Of a stretch of 64,000 bases of DNA, positions 12,954 through 24,323 are shown piece after piece. Below the pieces are notes generated by a model. It was given only the letters and a program-made list of their open reading frames with translations. It did not search any database and was not told the origin of the DNA. Source of the DNA: Sphaerolaimus hirsutus (lineage: Eukaryota > Nematoda > Chromadorea > Monhysterida > Sphaerolaimidae); contig OZ038451.1 of assembly GCA_964036195.1 (NCBI GenBank), positions 9,428,529 to 9,492,528 on the forward strand, read 5' to 3'. A program made the position numbers and the translations under genes. Position 1 is the first letter of the stretch, and every line of letters begins with the position of its first letter.

Positions 12954-14057
12954 AGTTGTTAAAATGTATTTACCGTATTACCTCCAATATAAGGTACCCT
13001 CTAATATTAGGTATAACTTTTGGCTATTTTGAACGCGACGAAATAAATATAAGGTACCCTCTAATATTAGGCATACCTCTAATATAAGGCACAGCTGGCT
13101 GCGTGCCAAAACGCGCAAAATCATAAAAACGGTCGCCAAACATGGCGGAAAATAATGAAAATGGTGCCGAAGGGCACTGCGATAAGTCTCCGTCGATTTC
13201 TGCCATTTTGTAGTGATACTGTACCACCTTTTTCGTATCCAATTTGGAAAAGTGAATTGTATCATTGTTCACTGCTGGTAAAATTTCTTTAAAATCTGGT
13301 GAAAATAATTGAAGGTACCCTTTTGGCTCGAAAAATCTGACGAAAACAATATAAGGTATACCATATATTAGAGGTAATAAGGTACATTACATTTACTTGA
13401 AAAATACATATACTCGAGTACTCAGTAAATACATTTACCGTATTTCCTCGAAATACACCCCCCCTCGAAATACCCCCCTCAAAATGGGCACTATGACTTT
13501 GTGGTCCGGGAAATGCATAACAGACGTACAAAAAACTTACTGTGTTACGTACGAACATCGTTTATACCATCTACATCCTTATATAAGGCTGTAAAAACTT
13601 ATAAATGGTGGTTATTGTTGCATTTTTCACGTTTTTCTCTCAAAATTTTCACTCTGAAAAAATAAACCCCCCGGGGGTAATTCGAGGAAATACGGTACAT
13701 AGACTTTTAAGTTTTAAGTACGGTTGTTTTAAGTACCTGTGCACACATTTACGTGTACTTTTACTGTACCTTGAAGAAATTATTTTTATTTCCAACTGGC
13801 GATTTTTTTCCATCAAGTAAAAATCGCTCTGACATGTGAAAAGTACCTAGTAGCGTTTACATTTTCCATGAAAAAGTTTTTACATACTCTATGAAGAAAA
13901 GTACTCACTTTAACATTTTCCGGGAAAGGAAGTAGGTACTTTATTTTATATTTTACTGGGAAAAAAACATTTTACTCATGTTTACAGGTAAAAAAGTATT
14001 TTACATATACAACACCAACATATATTTACTTTGAAAAAGTTCAGTAATTTCACAACT
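12954..14057. mobile_element. B-type MITE (AGTTGTTAAA ends) with two nested MITEs
   Basis: Begins AGTTGTTAAAATGTATTTA and ends in a CAGTAATTTCACAACT-like inverted copy. Inside are a CCGTATTACCTC-type element (12971-13384, both ends present) and a CCGTATTTCCTCGAAATAC element (13438-13698). No gene is seen between 12064 and 14488. Confidence 0.6.
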
Positions 14058-14250
14058 CTGATACAGTGCTATTCCACTGCTCGTGGTTTGTCTGCATGTT
14101 GGTTTGTCAACAATTTTGCTAACAATGCATGAATCCCCCAATGTGTTCAACTTGAGTGTTTGGTTGAGATAAGTGCTTTGACAATTTCCCAATAGTGTGG
14201 CAGACTGAAACAGATTTTTTCTCGAAAGTAAGCGGCACAGAATTACCCTG

Positions 14251-14427
14251 GGGGCCAGTCCCGCAAGATGACAAGTACTTGTCTCTTGACTCTTTCCATT
14301 TAAATTTTACTTGGCATTTGATTTTGCTCTTGACTCTTGTGTTGACTTTACTCTTAACTTGCTATTTTTTCATTTTACGTTACTCTTGACATTTCGCTCT
14401 TTACGTGCCCACTTGCAGGACTGGCAC
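14251..14427. mobile_element. Harbinger-like D-type MITE flanked by CTG..CTG
   Basis: Ends are GGGGCCAGTCCCGCAAG and CTTGCAGGACTGGCAC, flanked by CTG at 14248-14250 and 14428-14430. The interior holds GACTCTTGACTC-like words. It lies outside any recognised gene. Confidence 0.65.
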
Positions 14428-14488
14428 CTGATCAATGCAATTTTGTCTGAAAAATATTAGAAAGTATCATATGGCCGGTTATTGCCCG

Positions 14489-14691
14489 TCACGGTAATTT
14501 TACGTATGTGCCATCTCCAGTACTGATTACGGTACCGCTGCACGATAACTGATCGGTAATTGAACCCGATTTCACAATTGACGCTATTTCAATTGAATGG
14601 CCGTCAACTAGTTTGCATCGCATCTTATCATATTCCATTTGGAAATGGGTAAATAATAAAAATACTATCATATTTGATGTTGTTGTATTTT
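14489..14691 (-). CDS. Possible terminal coding exon, function unknown
   Basis: A minus-strand frame opens at a strong acceptor (ctatttctttgcag just before 14691), runs 66 codons and stops at 14489. It includes MEYDKMRCKLVDG and SGTVISTGDGTY. I could not find a phase-compatible upstream exon; three frames around 14760-14870 are partly open. It may be a real 3' exon or chance; no family recognised. Confidence 0.28.
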
Positions 14692-15213
14692 CTGCAAAGA
14701 AATAGACAATTGTAAAACATTTTTATCATCATCCTTCCATATTTTCCATCGCTAGAGCTCGCAAACATGAGACCGCACTCCAGCCTGGGTAAAAATTCTT
14801 CCAGCCACAAATGCGTTCATTTTTCCGGGTTCGAATCCATTAGTTTCGGCCGCACATCCATCCGAACTGTTCGCAGTGCATTGAAGCCGATAAAATACCG
14901 ACATTTTATGGAACAGTTTGAACCTTGAAATGAAACCACTCAAGGAAAAAAGGTTTGCGTAAATACCTATGTTTGAAGGATGCACTTGGGTAGAAACAGC
15001 AAAAAGAGAAACATCAAGATTTCCAAAGCTTAGGTTGGTATAATCAATCATATATCTACCTACCTATATTATTTTACAAAGCTTTTTTGAGCACAGCTAG
15101 TTACCGTATTTCCTCGATATACTCCCCTCTAGATTGCCAGTATGAAGTAATAACCCCACCCCCACCTCGGAATACTCCCGTCTGGAGTTACATCATGCAA
15201 TATGCATGCATAA

Positions 15214-16121
15214 TTGTGAAAACGTATTTACTTTTACTCGATAAATACGTATACTCGAGTACAGAGTAAATACGTTTACGTTTCCTCCGAAAAAAGTTCC
15301 TGTACTCGCTTTTACGTATACTTTTTGAATTTACTCGAGTACAGAAAACGTATTTCAGATAGTTGTTTATATCGACTTTTTGAAGGAATAGAAGGGGAAA
15401 ATGTAGAGAATACCGTACTACCTCAATTATCCCCCCTTGAATTAACCCCCCCCCCTCGAATTAACCCCCCCCCCCCCTCAAAATGGGCTGGGGAAATAAT
15501 AAACCCCCCTCGAAATACCCCGCCCCCATTTGGAATGATGTACGTCATGTACATAATAAATACGTCATGTATGCAATGTACATGATGTATGTATATTACT
15601 GTTAATTTGCATTGCAGCTACACATGGACTAGTTTGTGTAGCTATCTACGTTTTTATGTTTAAATATATCCTGTTTGGACACATTTATTACCTGTTTTGG
15701 GTATGCTAATGCCTACTATTTACTACGATCCTTACGAAAATTTCTAACTAAATAACAACCCCCCCTCAAATTTTTTCTGGCGAAATAATAAACCCCCATG
15801 GGGGTATTTCGAGGTAATACGGTATGCTAAAAATAGGGGAAAACAGTCGAAAATGTGTATATATGCACATACATAACCAAAAAATGCTTAAAACAGTCAA
15901 AAAGTATGAAAATTAGTGATTTTGAGCGAAAATTGGGGTGACATTTCTCAAAAATACTCACGTTTACGTTTTCTGGGAGCAAAAGTACGTTTACGCACGT
16001 TTACTCACGAGTAAAAGTAAAAAAAATTACTTTACATTTTCTGTACTCAGGGGGTGAGTAAAAATAAATACTTTACGTATACGTATACTGTGAAAAAAGT
16101 TCGGTACTTTTAACAACTCCT
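15214..16121. mobile_element. B-type MITE interrupted by CCGTATTTCCTCG elements
   Basis: Outer parts repeat the ACGTATTTAC..TACTCGAGTAC pattern and end at CTTTTAACAACT. CCCCCCTCGAAATACC-type elements occupy about 15410-15825. No coding content is seen from 14700 to 16398. Confidence 0.55.
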
Positions 16122-16398
16122 TATGCATGTATGCAATGTACATGGTGTATTTATTGCTGCCAGTTTGAATAGCAGCTACGCATATACTCGTTTGTGTCCA
16201 AAAAGGTAAATATATCATATTTGGACACATTTATTACCGGTTTTGGGTACTTCAAAGCATATTTTTTACCACAAATTTCACGAAAATTTCTGACGAATTA
16301 ATAACCCCACCCCTCGGAATACCCCCTCGTTTAACTCCCCTCAAAAATACCATTATGAAAAAATAAACCCGGGCCTTTTTCGAGGAAATACGGTAAAT

Positions 16399-16797
16399 TT
16401 ATGCTTCAGCGTGCGAGGCCGTCACACGTTGAACAAACGGGTACTCATCAATCCATGGGTGGTTGATATCGCTCAGCTGGCCAGGTGTCATTAGCGATAG
16501 TAATATTGTGCGCCGATAGAACGCCAATGGCGCCAGCGCCAAAACGTTGTCAGTGTTTATGTGTGCGTATGAAAATGTTTTTCAACTTCTATTTTTATTT
16601 TTTATTTGTCGTTATATTTTTTTCGTTACCTATACATCCGCGTGCGTCATGAAAAGCATGTAAAATACCCTGTAAAATGGTAAAACTTTTCAAATCACAG
16701 GGCACTTTACAGGAGCTGGACATGCCTCCTGGATGAGTCGAGCAAACACCAAATGGAAGTTAATCCTTACCAGTTTCAGCGCGCCAGTATCATCCAT
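16399..16797 (-). CDS. Possible two-exon microprotein (34 aa)
   Basis: Exon 1, 16797-16771, encodes MDDTGALKL and ends at a strong donor (gtaagg). Exon 2, 16476-16399, starts at ccag, encodes a frame containing DINHPWIDEYPF and stops with TAA; phases match (0/0). The start lies about 107 bp from the divergent ATG of the plus-strand gene at 16904. It could be a genuine short gene or two chance exons; no homologue recognised. Confidence 0.33.
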
Positions 16798-16903
16798 GAC
16801 ATTTTTTATGTGCACGTATCGTATTTACACACTACAAGTTTTCTAACCTTTTGGATGCTATTTTAAACGGTTTGTGCATTTGGCTATTTAGCACCTAGAT
16901 CGG

Positions 16904-19900
16904 ATGGTTCTCCGGAATTTCACACCAAAAGCCGATGGCGTCAAACTCGTGACGTCGCTTATAAATAATCGCCACGGCTTTTTGCCAACACTAAGCAAAC
17001 GCAATTCACTCAAGCGTAGTGATGTAAAACGCCAACATTTTGGCGCCAAGCGCCAAAAAGGGCCATGGTGCTTTTCTAACCCTTAGCGCCAATCGCCCTC
17101 GGCGCCAGAGCAAAATGACGCCAAGCGTCAAAAACACCATGGCGCTTTTTCCTTTGGCGCTAGCGCCAAGCGCCAGCGCAAAGCAATTATGTTCCTGACG
17201 TTACCGAAAATTAGCGCCAACCGCCAAAAGAGCCATGGCGCTTTCAGATGACTACTCAAGCGACTCATCGGATACAACTGGTTCATTACAAAGGGCGCGC
17301 TGCAGACTACAGCGCAGCGTGGTGAATGGCGAGGTGATCAGCATCATAGGCGGCGTAAGGATTGTCTGTACTCTCGAGTTGCCCATGTCTGTTTCGCCAG
17401 TAGAGCATAGGCCAGTGCTCATGCATCTTAGTGTCAACTCATCTTGCTATATTTACGTATTGATGCATGTTTGGCTGCGGTGCATTTTGCCGCAGTGTAT
17501 TATTAACTATTTTCGTCCAGCATACAAAGGTTGGTGAGATTTGGTGCGGTCACTTTATTGAACTGTCCATAAAAGCAATTAATGAATTTGTTGCAAATTT
17601 CATAAATAATTAATGGAATTAGTTTTTCTTAATTCCCATCAACTACAGTTGACCAGGGTTGGCAAAGTCTCAGAAAAAAAAATAAACGGGTTGACAGATA
17701 CATAAATAAAAATGACTCTGAATTGACACTATAAAACCGCACTTCACATCTGCGTGACAACACAATTTGAGCCATCGGCGCCTTTTGCGCCTTTTGACTC
17801 TGCCGTGTGCATCAATTATCTTTTCCAAACTGTCAACTACCATTTCCGTTTTTTTACAAATCCTTATGAAGTGGTCATTACTGAAGTTTTAGTCGGCTGA
17901 CCTTTTATCTGTGCGCAAACAACAGATTTTCACTGGGCGCGTGTGCAGTGCATGAGCATAGCCGGACGGACGTACCGGGAATAATACGAGATGAAAATAT
18001 ACAATCAGCCACTAAGTCCGCATGCTCCCGAGATCAAATGGCACTGTATGAGACTTTAATATATGAAACTGTATTGGGCAACCCGAGAGCACTCCGGCGT
18101 AAGTGCTTGTGCGCTTGCGAATGTCACAAGCGGGATTTTCGGTGTCACAAGCAGAAATTTCACTGTCACTTGTGACATTCACAAGCGTGTATTGTAAAAC
18201 TGAGAGTGAAAGCTCAAAATTAGTTCTAAATCGCTAAAAGCTGCTCTATTTTGCCAATTTCCACTTTTATAATCACTATTTGCATCTATATACATACATG
18301 GTTATATAACTATTTTTAGCCAATTTTACTTATATTTATTGCGATTTCAAATTTTTGGCTGACTGCCAACTTCACGTAGGAGCTCCGACAAATATTGGTC
18401 ACAAGGTGAAATCTTGGCTAATGTGAATGTCACAATCGCAAATTGGGACTTTGCGCCGCCTATGATGAGCATAGTGAAGTCCACCGCGAACGAGGAACAT
18501 CAATCAGCCATGAGGCGACTGTTCGCGTTTTATCGTCGCTGTCGCCTGGTCGATCAATGGCCGCGGCGCACTGCAGTCTGAAGGCTGCGCGTCGCCGCAG
18601 GGATACATAGATTATGTGCTCACTGGGCGTCGCACTGCGGGCGCGGAATTCAATTGAACCGACGCGCGCCTTTCAGGGGCGGCCGTGTTTAGGTAAGAAT
18701 GACGTTTGGTTTGGTAGAAACGTTTGGTAGAAAATGTACAGTTGTTAAAACGTATTTACGTTTACTCGATAAATATGTATACTCCAGTACAGCGTAAATA
18801 CGTTTACGTTTCCTCTCAGGAAAAATACCGGTACGCACTTACTCGCTTTTTGAAAGTACGCGAGTACTGAAAACGTATTTAATGGCGCATCAAAGTGAAA
18901 TTTTGACAGACAGAAAGTGACAAATATAGGACATTTTCCTAATCAGGACATCTTTGATGTATTCTGGAATAACAATTGGCAAAATTTTTGACTTTTACGT
19001 TTTCTGTGAGAAAAATACTCACTTTCACGTTTTCTGTGAGAAAAACACTTACGTTTTCCAATAATAAAATTATTTTACTTATGTTTTACGCAGTGTAAAA
19101 GTAAAAAGTCTTTACTTTACGTCTTCTGTACTCAGTGATGAGTATAAAAAAATGATTTACGTTTACCATTACTTTGAAAAAAGTTTCAGTACTTTTAACA
19201 ACTCTGACCAGATGCAACGGATTGGGTATATTAGCTGGTAAAAAAACCGGCTGGGATAGTTGAATTTCGCGCCAGCATTTCACTCCAGCGTGAAGCGCAG
19301 TCCATCGGATCGGTGTCCGTCCATTTATGGCCGCGAGATGCGTCGCTACTACTACACAAACTCCGGTGCATTTCAGTGCGCAGCGCACCCAACCGGAGTG
19401 TGTTCCACTTTACATCCCTAACGGTTTACGTGCTCACGCTTTTCATTCAAAATGCTCCGTTTTACTTGCTAAAACATACGGTTTTCATCCCCCAGGCAGG
19501 TTTTTGCATGCCAAATTTATGTGACACTTTTCATCCCACAGTGTAGCAGTTTACGTGCCAAAGTACTACGGTTTACAAGCCACAGATATGCCATTAAAAT
19601 GTGCCACATAAATTAGCATGTAAACAATCATACCTAGCAAGTACAATTGGCACAAAACACACCACATGACTTTGACTTGAAAAGTGGCATACTTGTACCA
19701 AGTAAAGTGTCACACTTAGCTAGTAAAGTGACACAGAATAACATGAAAACCGTGGGCATGTAAACCGTACGGGATGAAAAGTGGAAATCGCTCCTGCCGT
19801 CCACCCGAATAGGCGAGTTCTTTTGACGTCGCATAATTTAGTTTCAACGTTTTTTTTACGTTTGATTGAAACCGTCGAGCCAAATGCAAGCGCGCGTCGT

Positions 19901-20504
19901 TCATTTTGCGCCCCATTTCGATTATTGGCAATTCGAAAAATGGGGTGGCCCGCAGTTCTCAGACTCCCAGCGCGCCATAAAATATTTATGGCGCGCGAAT
20001 GAGGCCCGACTGGCGTTATTTTATCATGCTTCGCGGCCGGACGGCCATCATTTTTAAAGACACGACACACGCCGTCAAAATGCGCATTCCTCCAAAGACC
20101 GAGATCACTTTCGGAAGCTTATCTACGACATGGAACCCATAAACGGTCAGCCATAAATGGGGGGAAAGAATAGAACCGCGCTAGCGACCTGACAAGATAC
20201 CAATAACACCAGGCAACAAGCGATATTTTTTCCCCGGTCACACCCGGGCGGCGCGGCGGCAGTCACGCTCACTTACACAGTAAACACAATCGCGGTAGCG
20301 CCGCAGCGGCCGCTAGCACATGTAGCCCTGATTGCCTCATGCAATTTACACGTGCCTCCAGAGAATCCATTCGACGCCACTCGCCTGGCCGCTCCTGTGC
20401 CGGTCCGCCCGCCCCCTAGCGTGCGTTTGGGGCGTTCCAGAAGTACTGGGACACCTGTGGACGAATTAGATGGAGTTTTTGGAATGCGGGATTGCATTTT
20501 TTAA
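16904..20504 (+). CDS. Unrecognised 202-aa protein, five exons
   Basis: Exons 16904-17018, 17248-17354, 19289-19365, 20060-20145, 20281-20504; phases 1, 0, 2, 1 all agree and the frame closes with TAA. Features: basic N-terminus (LSKRNSLKR), a Ser/Asp-rich stretch (DYSSDSSDTTGS), a compact central part (GEVISIIGGREAQSIG, SVSVHLWPRDASLLLHKLR, DHFRKLIYDMEP), and a proline/arginine-rich tail with an ENPFD motif (NPF motifs bind EH domains) and VRPPPSVRLGRSRSTG. No signal peptide or membrane span. No family recognised. The first exon could extend upstream to an acceptor at about 16890, in which case the ATG is internal. Intron 1 consists of GGCGCCAAGCGCC-type repeat. Confidence 0.72.
17019..17247. 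repeat. Intron made of a GGCGCC-rich MITE
   Basis: Begins GTGATGTAAAACGCC directly at the splice donor and ends in GCCATGGCGCTTTCAG at the acceptor. The interior is dense in GGCGCCAAGCGCC palindromes. A similar AGTGATG-ended element lies at 27501-27690, and its core recurs inside the CAGGG elements at 43550, 49007 and 56436. Confidence 0.6.
18480..18735. other. GC-rich stretch within an intron
   Basis: Contains many CpGs and a short open frame (MSIVKSTANEEHQSAMRR), but has no splice sites joining it in frame to the surrounding gene. Upstream, about 18110-18440 is repeat with TGTCACAAGC ends. Confidence 0.3.
18737..19207. mobile_element. B-type MITE
   Basis: AGTTGTTAAAACGTATTTAC at the left, CAGTACTTTTAACAACT at the right; interior with TACTCGATAAATA and CGTTTTCTGTGAG words. 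It lies in the intron 17355-19288. Confidence 0.7.
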
Positions 20505-22028
20505 CACTCATTTCAAAATTTCAGTGATAGTTAGGGGGACTATGTGAGTATCAAAATAAATCCCACACATTTATCTAAAACCGCAAGAACTTTTCATCAT
20601 GGTATTTATAACCACATGTTCCAGTCAGTTTCAGGCCTACAGTGCGCGCAGATATTTTGCTTTGCACGCGCCAGTCCGCGTAAGCTCCGCCCACTATTGT
20701 GTTAATGCCCATGCGCACTAACCCCAAAAATCATGAGCATTCAATCAGGCGTGCCTTTTTCTGTGTGTGCGCTCAATAATGACAGTTAAATTTCTACATT
20801 TTCTTACATTTGACAGAGAAAGCACATAATTTTAGCCATCTGTGTGTATGCTCCACCCACAATTCCCATTTTCAAGCTCGTGATGGGCCTCAAAATGTTC
20901 ATAAAAGTCACAGATTTGTTTAGGGAGAATGACATGCGTGGCTGAGCCAAATTCAGGTGCAGTTTAATGATGCAGGCTGGCGCGAATGCGTGGAGTAACA
21001 GTGGTACATGCATCCATGCCATTGGCGCTGCACACAGTAGTTTACCAACAGAAGTAAACTCATTTTGGATGCTTGTAAATCAGCTTTGAACGCATTTGAG
21101 TTAACCAAAATGAGGTATCTGTAAACTACAGTTGATGAGGTCTAAAAAATGTATTCTGGTAAACTCAAATACATTCAAAGCTGATTTATGGGCACCAAAA
21201 TTGAGTTTACTTGTGTTAGTAAACTAGTGTGTGCAGCCACAATATGCACTGGAATTTCTGTGCGCACTGTAGGTAACCAGAGTGAATTCCTCATGCTCTC
21301 TGAAATGACAAAGCTAAAGAGAGGAACTGCATCTCACAAGCAATTTTGTCAGTTTTTACTGTGATGAAAATCTACCATTTTCTGACTTTTGGATTTTTCA
21401 TACATGCAAATCCAGTGTCACATGAGGCATACAGATCTTTATCCCTTTCAACAAGTTTCTTGTCTGTGGTTACTCTTTCAATCACTACCTTTGTGAAAAG
21501 TGGTGTTTGCAGCTGAACCCCATAGAGTATTTTTGCACAGTTGGCTTTTTAGCATTCTTTAGCACAATCTGTTAAAAATTTCATGATAATTGCAGACAAT
21601 TTTCAGTTCCAAAATTTCGTTTTGATATACAGTTGCAATTACCAAGAAGTTATAGTGGTCTGAAAAATACACTGTCCATCTATTTCCGGAACGCACCATG
21701 CACAATACGTACGTAAATATGTGCCACACGCTTTCCAAGTTGTTGCAAAATTAGCACTCCCAATGCCGTCACGTCATCCTGCCCACTATAAGCTCGGAAA
21801 CTTCCATCCAACATGAAAAAAGTCTATTTACGTGGATATCATGCTCCTTAAATAACTACATAAACCGAGACTCGCAAAAGTGCTGCCACACTGAAACTGG
21901 ACGTTGAGTGTGGTAGTAAAATGGAATGTACAGTAATTCAATCGTGAGTCACACTGGAAAAGTTGCAGTTGGCTGCAGTTGGGCAACTACGTACAACAAA
22001 TTGGAGTGCGGCAGCTTGTAGCGCCCAC
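20505..22028. other. Intergenic, no gene seen
   Basis: A fold-back element with ACTAGTGTGTG-type ends occupies about 21035-21240. The remainder is single-copy looking, with no splice-bounded open frame that I can support. Confidence 0.4.
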
Positions 22029-22494
22029 AGTTGTTAAAATGTACGTACATTCACTCGAAAAATACGCGTACATAATAAATACATTTACATATACTTTAAT
22101 GTACTCACTTTTACGCGTACATTTTGAACTTTTACGCGTACGTACAGATAAAATGTATTTTTTGTTGCTAAAATCACAAGTTTATGTTGCTATAATAAGA
22201 AAATTTGAAGAAATCATATAATTTTTCAAAAAAGACTAAATGATCACTAAAAAACGACATCCATTATGTCTTCCAGTGTAAAACTCACTCTACATGTAAA
22301 AAGCAGTAGCTTTTACATTTTCCAGGGGAAAACTACTCACTTTTACATTTGCTTGTGAAAAAAGTATTTTACTCACATTTACGCATGAGTACGAGTAAAA
22401 CAAGTATTTTACATTTTCTATACTTTTTGGTGAGTAAAAAATAAATACTTACATTGTATACTTTTTAAAAAAGTTCAGTAATTCTAACAACTCT
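22029..22494. mobile_element. B-type MITE
   Basis: AGTTGTTAAA and TCTAACAACT ends; interior ACGTACATTCACTCG..TTTACGCATGAGTACG, the same layout as the copies at 18737 and 26663. Confidence 0.65.
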
Positions 22495-22733
22495 GGTAGC
22501 GCCACCCCCACACTTCATGTGCGCGCATTGGCTGAAACTTTTCCACAAAGATACGTGGAGAGGGTCTCGTGGTGCCAATTGCATTTGCATTTTGTGCATT
22601 ATGTTTTGAAGCACACACTGCGTTCGTGGCAGCCGTTATGTGCACTTATTTTGGGACTATTTTTCTTTAGTGACGAAGTCGACTGATGAATATTGTCGTA
22701 CGTGAGGGGAACTGTTTAGAATTACAAGGACAG

Positions 22734-22954
22734 GGGCCAGTTCCGCAAGTGGAAAAAGTTAAGAGTTAAAACTTAAGAGTTGAGTAAAATGACAAATGAC
22801 AAGTTATGAGTAAAGTTAAGAGTTAAGAGTTGAATAAAACGACAAATGATTTTACTCAACTCTTAACTTTTAACTTTACTCTTAACTTATCATTTATCAT
22901 TTTACTCAACTCTTAACTCTTTACTCTTAACTTTTCCACTTGCGGAACCGGCAC
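22734..22954. mobile_element. Harbinger-like D-type MITE flanked by CAG..CAG
   Basis: Ends GGGCCAGTTCCGCAAGTGG and CCACTTGCGGAACCGGCAC, flanked by CAG (22731-22733, 22955-22957). The two halves are complementary and made of AAGTTAAGAGTT words. An intact intergenic copy, useful as a reference for the intron-forming copies. Confidence 0.8.
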
Positions 22955-23132
22955 CAGGTTTCCGGGAAGGTTACATTTTTGATGAATTTTCGAATTCACC
23001 ATCGAATTCCAATTTCTATGTAGTTATTTAATTCTCCTGTATGTGAAAAATGAGTGCAAAAAAAACTCTCGCATTCATCTTTTCATTTTAAAACATACGC
23101 AATCGTTCTCATACAAAAAGTGTGTCATTTTA

Positions 23133-23220
23133 ATGAGCGCATCTCTGGACAATGTTGATAAGCGAACAATGTCAACTAGCGATGCAAAAATACCACGCGC
23201 CGCAAGAAAACTACGATTAG
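23133..23220 (+). CDS. Possible first coding exon, unassigned
   Basis: ATG opens a 29-codon frame (MSASLDNVDKRTMSTS..) that ends at a good donor, gtaata, in phase 1. I could not identify the next exon with confidence; one at about 23662 would stop after ten codons. The remainder of 22955-24323 holds no other gene I can support. Confidence 0.25.
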
Positions 23221-23408
23221 GTAATACACCCCATTCTTCGTCGCACATCCTAAACTATGTACTGCAAGTAAAATGTTTCAACACTTTGAACTTTTATCCG
23301 ATAGCTGGAATTTTGGAATTTTCGGGGCATTTGCCCCTATGCTTGGCAACTGGAAGCTACTTCATCAAGTAGGAAATGTCAAGTAATTTGACAGATGCAA
23401 TTTTGTGC

Positions 23409-23615
23409 ATGATAAATACGTGACAATAATTCAACTGCTACTTAGAATGTAATGGAAAAAAATACAGTAAAAATGAAATTGCTGAAATTGTCTTGTATCA
23501 AGTGTAAAAATACCTAGGTACACAGTTGACTAAGACAATTTTAGCAATTTCATTTTTACTGTAATTTTTTCCATTACATTCTAAGCAGCAGTTGAATTAT
23601 TGGCACGTATTTATC
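23409..23615. repeat. Long palindrome (fold-back)
   Basis: Two arms of about 84 bp: GATAAATACGTGACAATAAT.. on the left and its near-perfect complement ending TTGGCACGTATTTATC on the right, around a ~40-bp loop. Its DNA would form a hairpin; probably a young MITE. Confidence 0.75.
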
Positions 23616-24323
23616 ATTAAATCACGTCTTGGCAATATCGCCTTAAACTCGAAAAGTGCAGGTGCAGGTGTTTCGGTGGTCTCGTGGAACTAGGTATTTT
23701 ACCTATTTACATTTACCTATACACATTTCTGCGAGTGCTAGCGCTCTAACTGCATAGTAGCGTATTTGAGCGCGCTGGGTTGAAACGGGAAAACCAGCGA
23801 CAAATTGTCAAAAGATAAGCACGTGTTTGGTCTAGCAGCAGCGCGTAACCATTGAATGACTTCTCCCGCTGCCGTGTTGTCGATTGGCGCTGGCTTTTTT
23901 GGTATTTACCTGTGCAGCGAGTTTACTGCAGTACACAGCCGCTGAAAATTTTCGTCGAGTTAAATAGCTAAGAATTATTCGGAAACATTTTTAGGAGTGA
24001 AATAAGTCCACGCATTTTAAACGATATTTTACATTTTAACGTACCGTATATCCTCGAAATACCCCCCTCGAAATATACCCCCATCGAAATAATCCCTTCT
24101 TTTGGCGGTTTTTTTAGCATTTTTCTTTGTCTGCGTAAATACGTTACAAACATCAATTTCTGGGATTTAAAAAATTTCTAGCGAAATAATAACCCCCCCC
24201 CTCGCTTAACCCCCCTCAAAATTCTCACTCTGAAAAAACCGTGGGGGGTTTTTCGAGCAAATACGGTAGCTCTTTTACATTTAGCGCTACTTCCCAGATG
24301 AATCAGCGAGAAGTCGGCCACCA

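Noticed and set aside
14752-15051. 99-codon minus-strand frame near a candidate exon
   Set aside because: All three frames are partly open here and none joins in phase to the acceptor at 14692, so no exon was called.
20273-20497. Minus-strand frame MQSRIPKTPSNSSTG..
   Set aside because: The plus strand here is the phase-consistent terminal exon of the 202-aa gene, so this is its antisense shadow.
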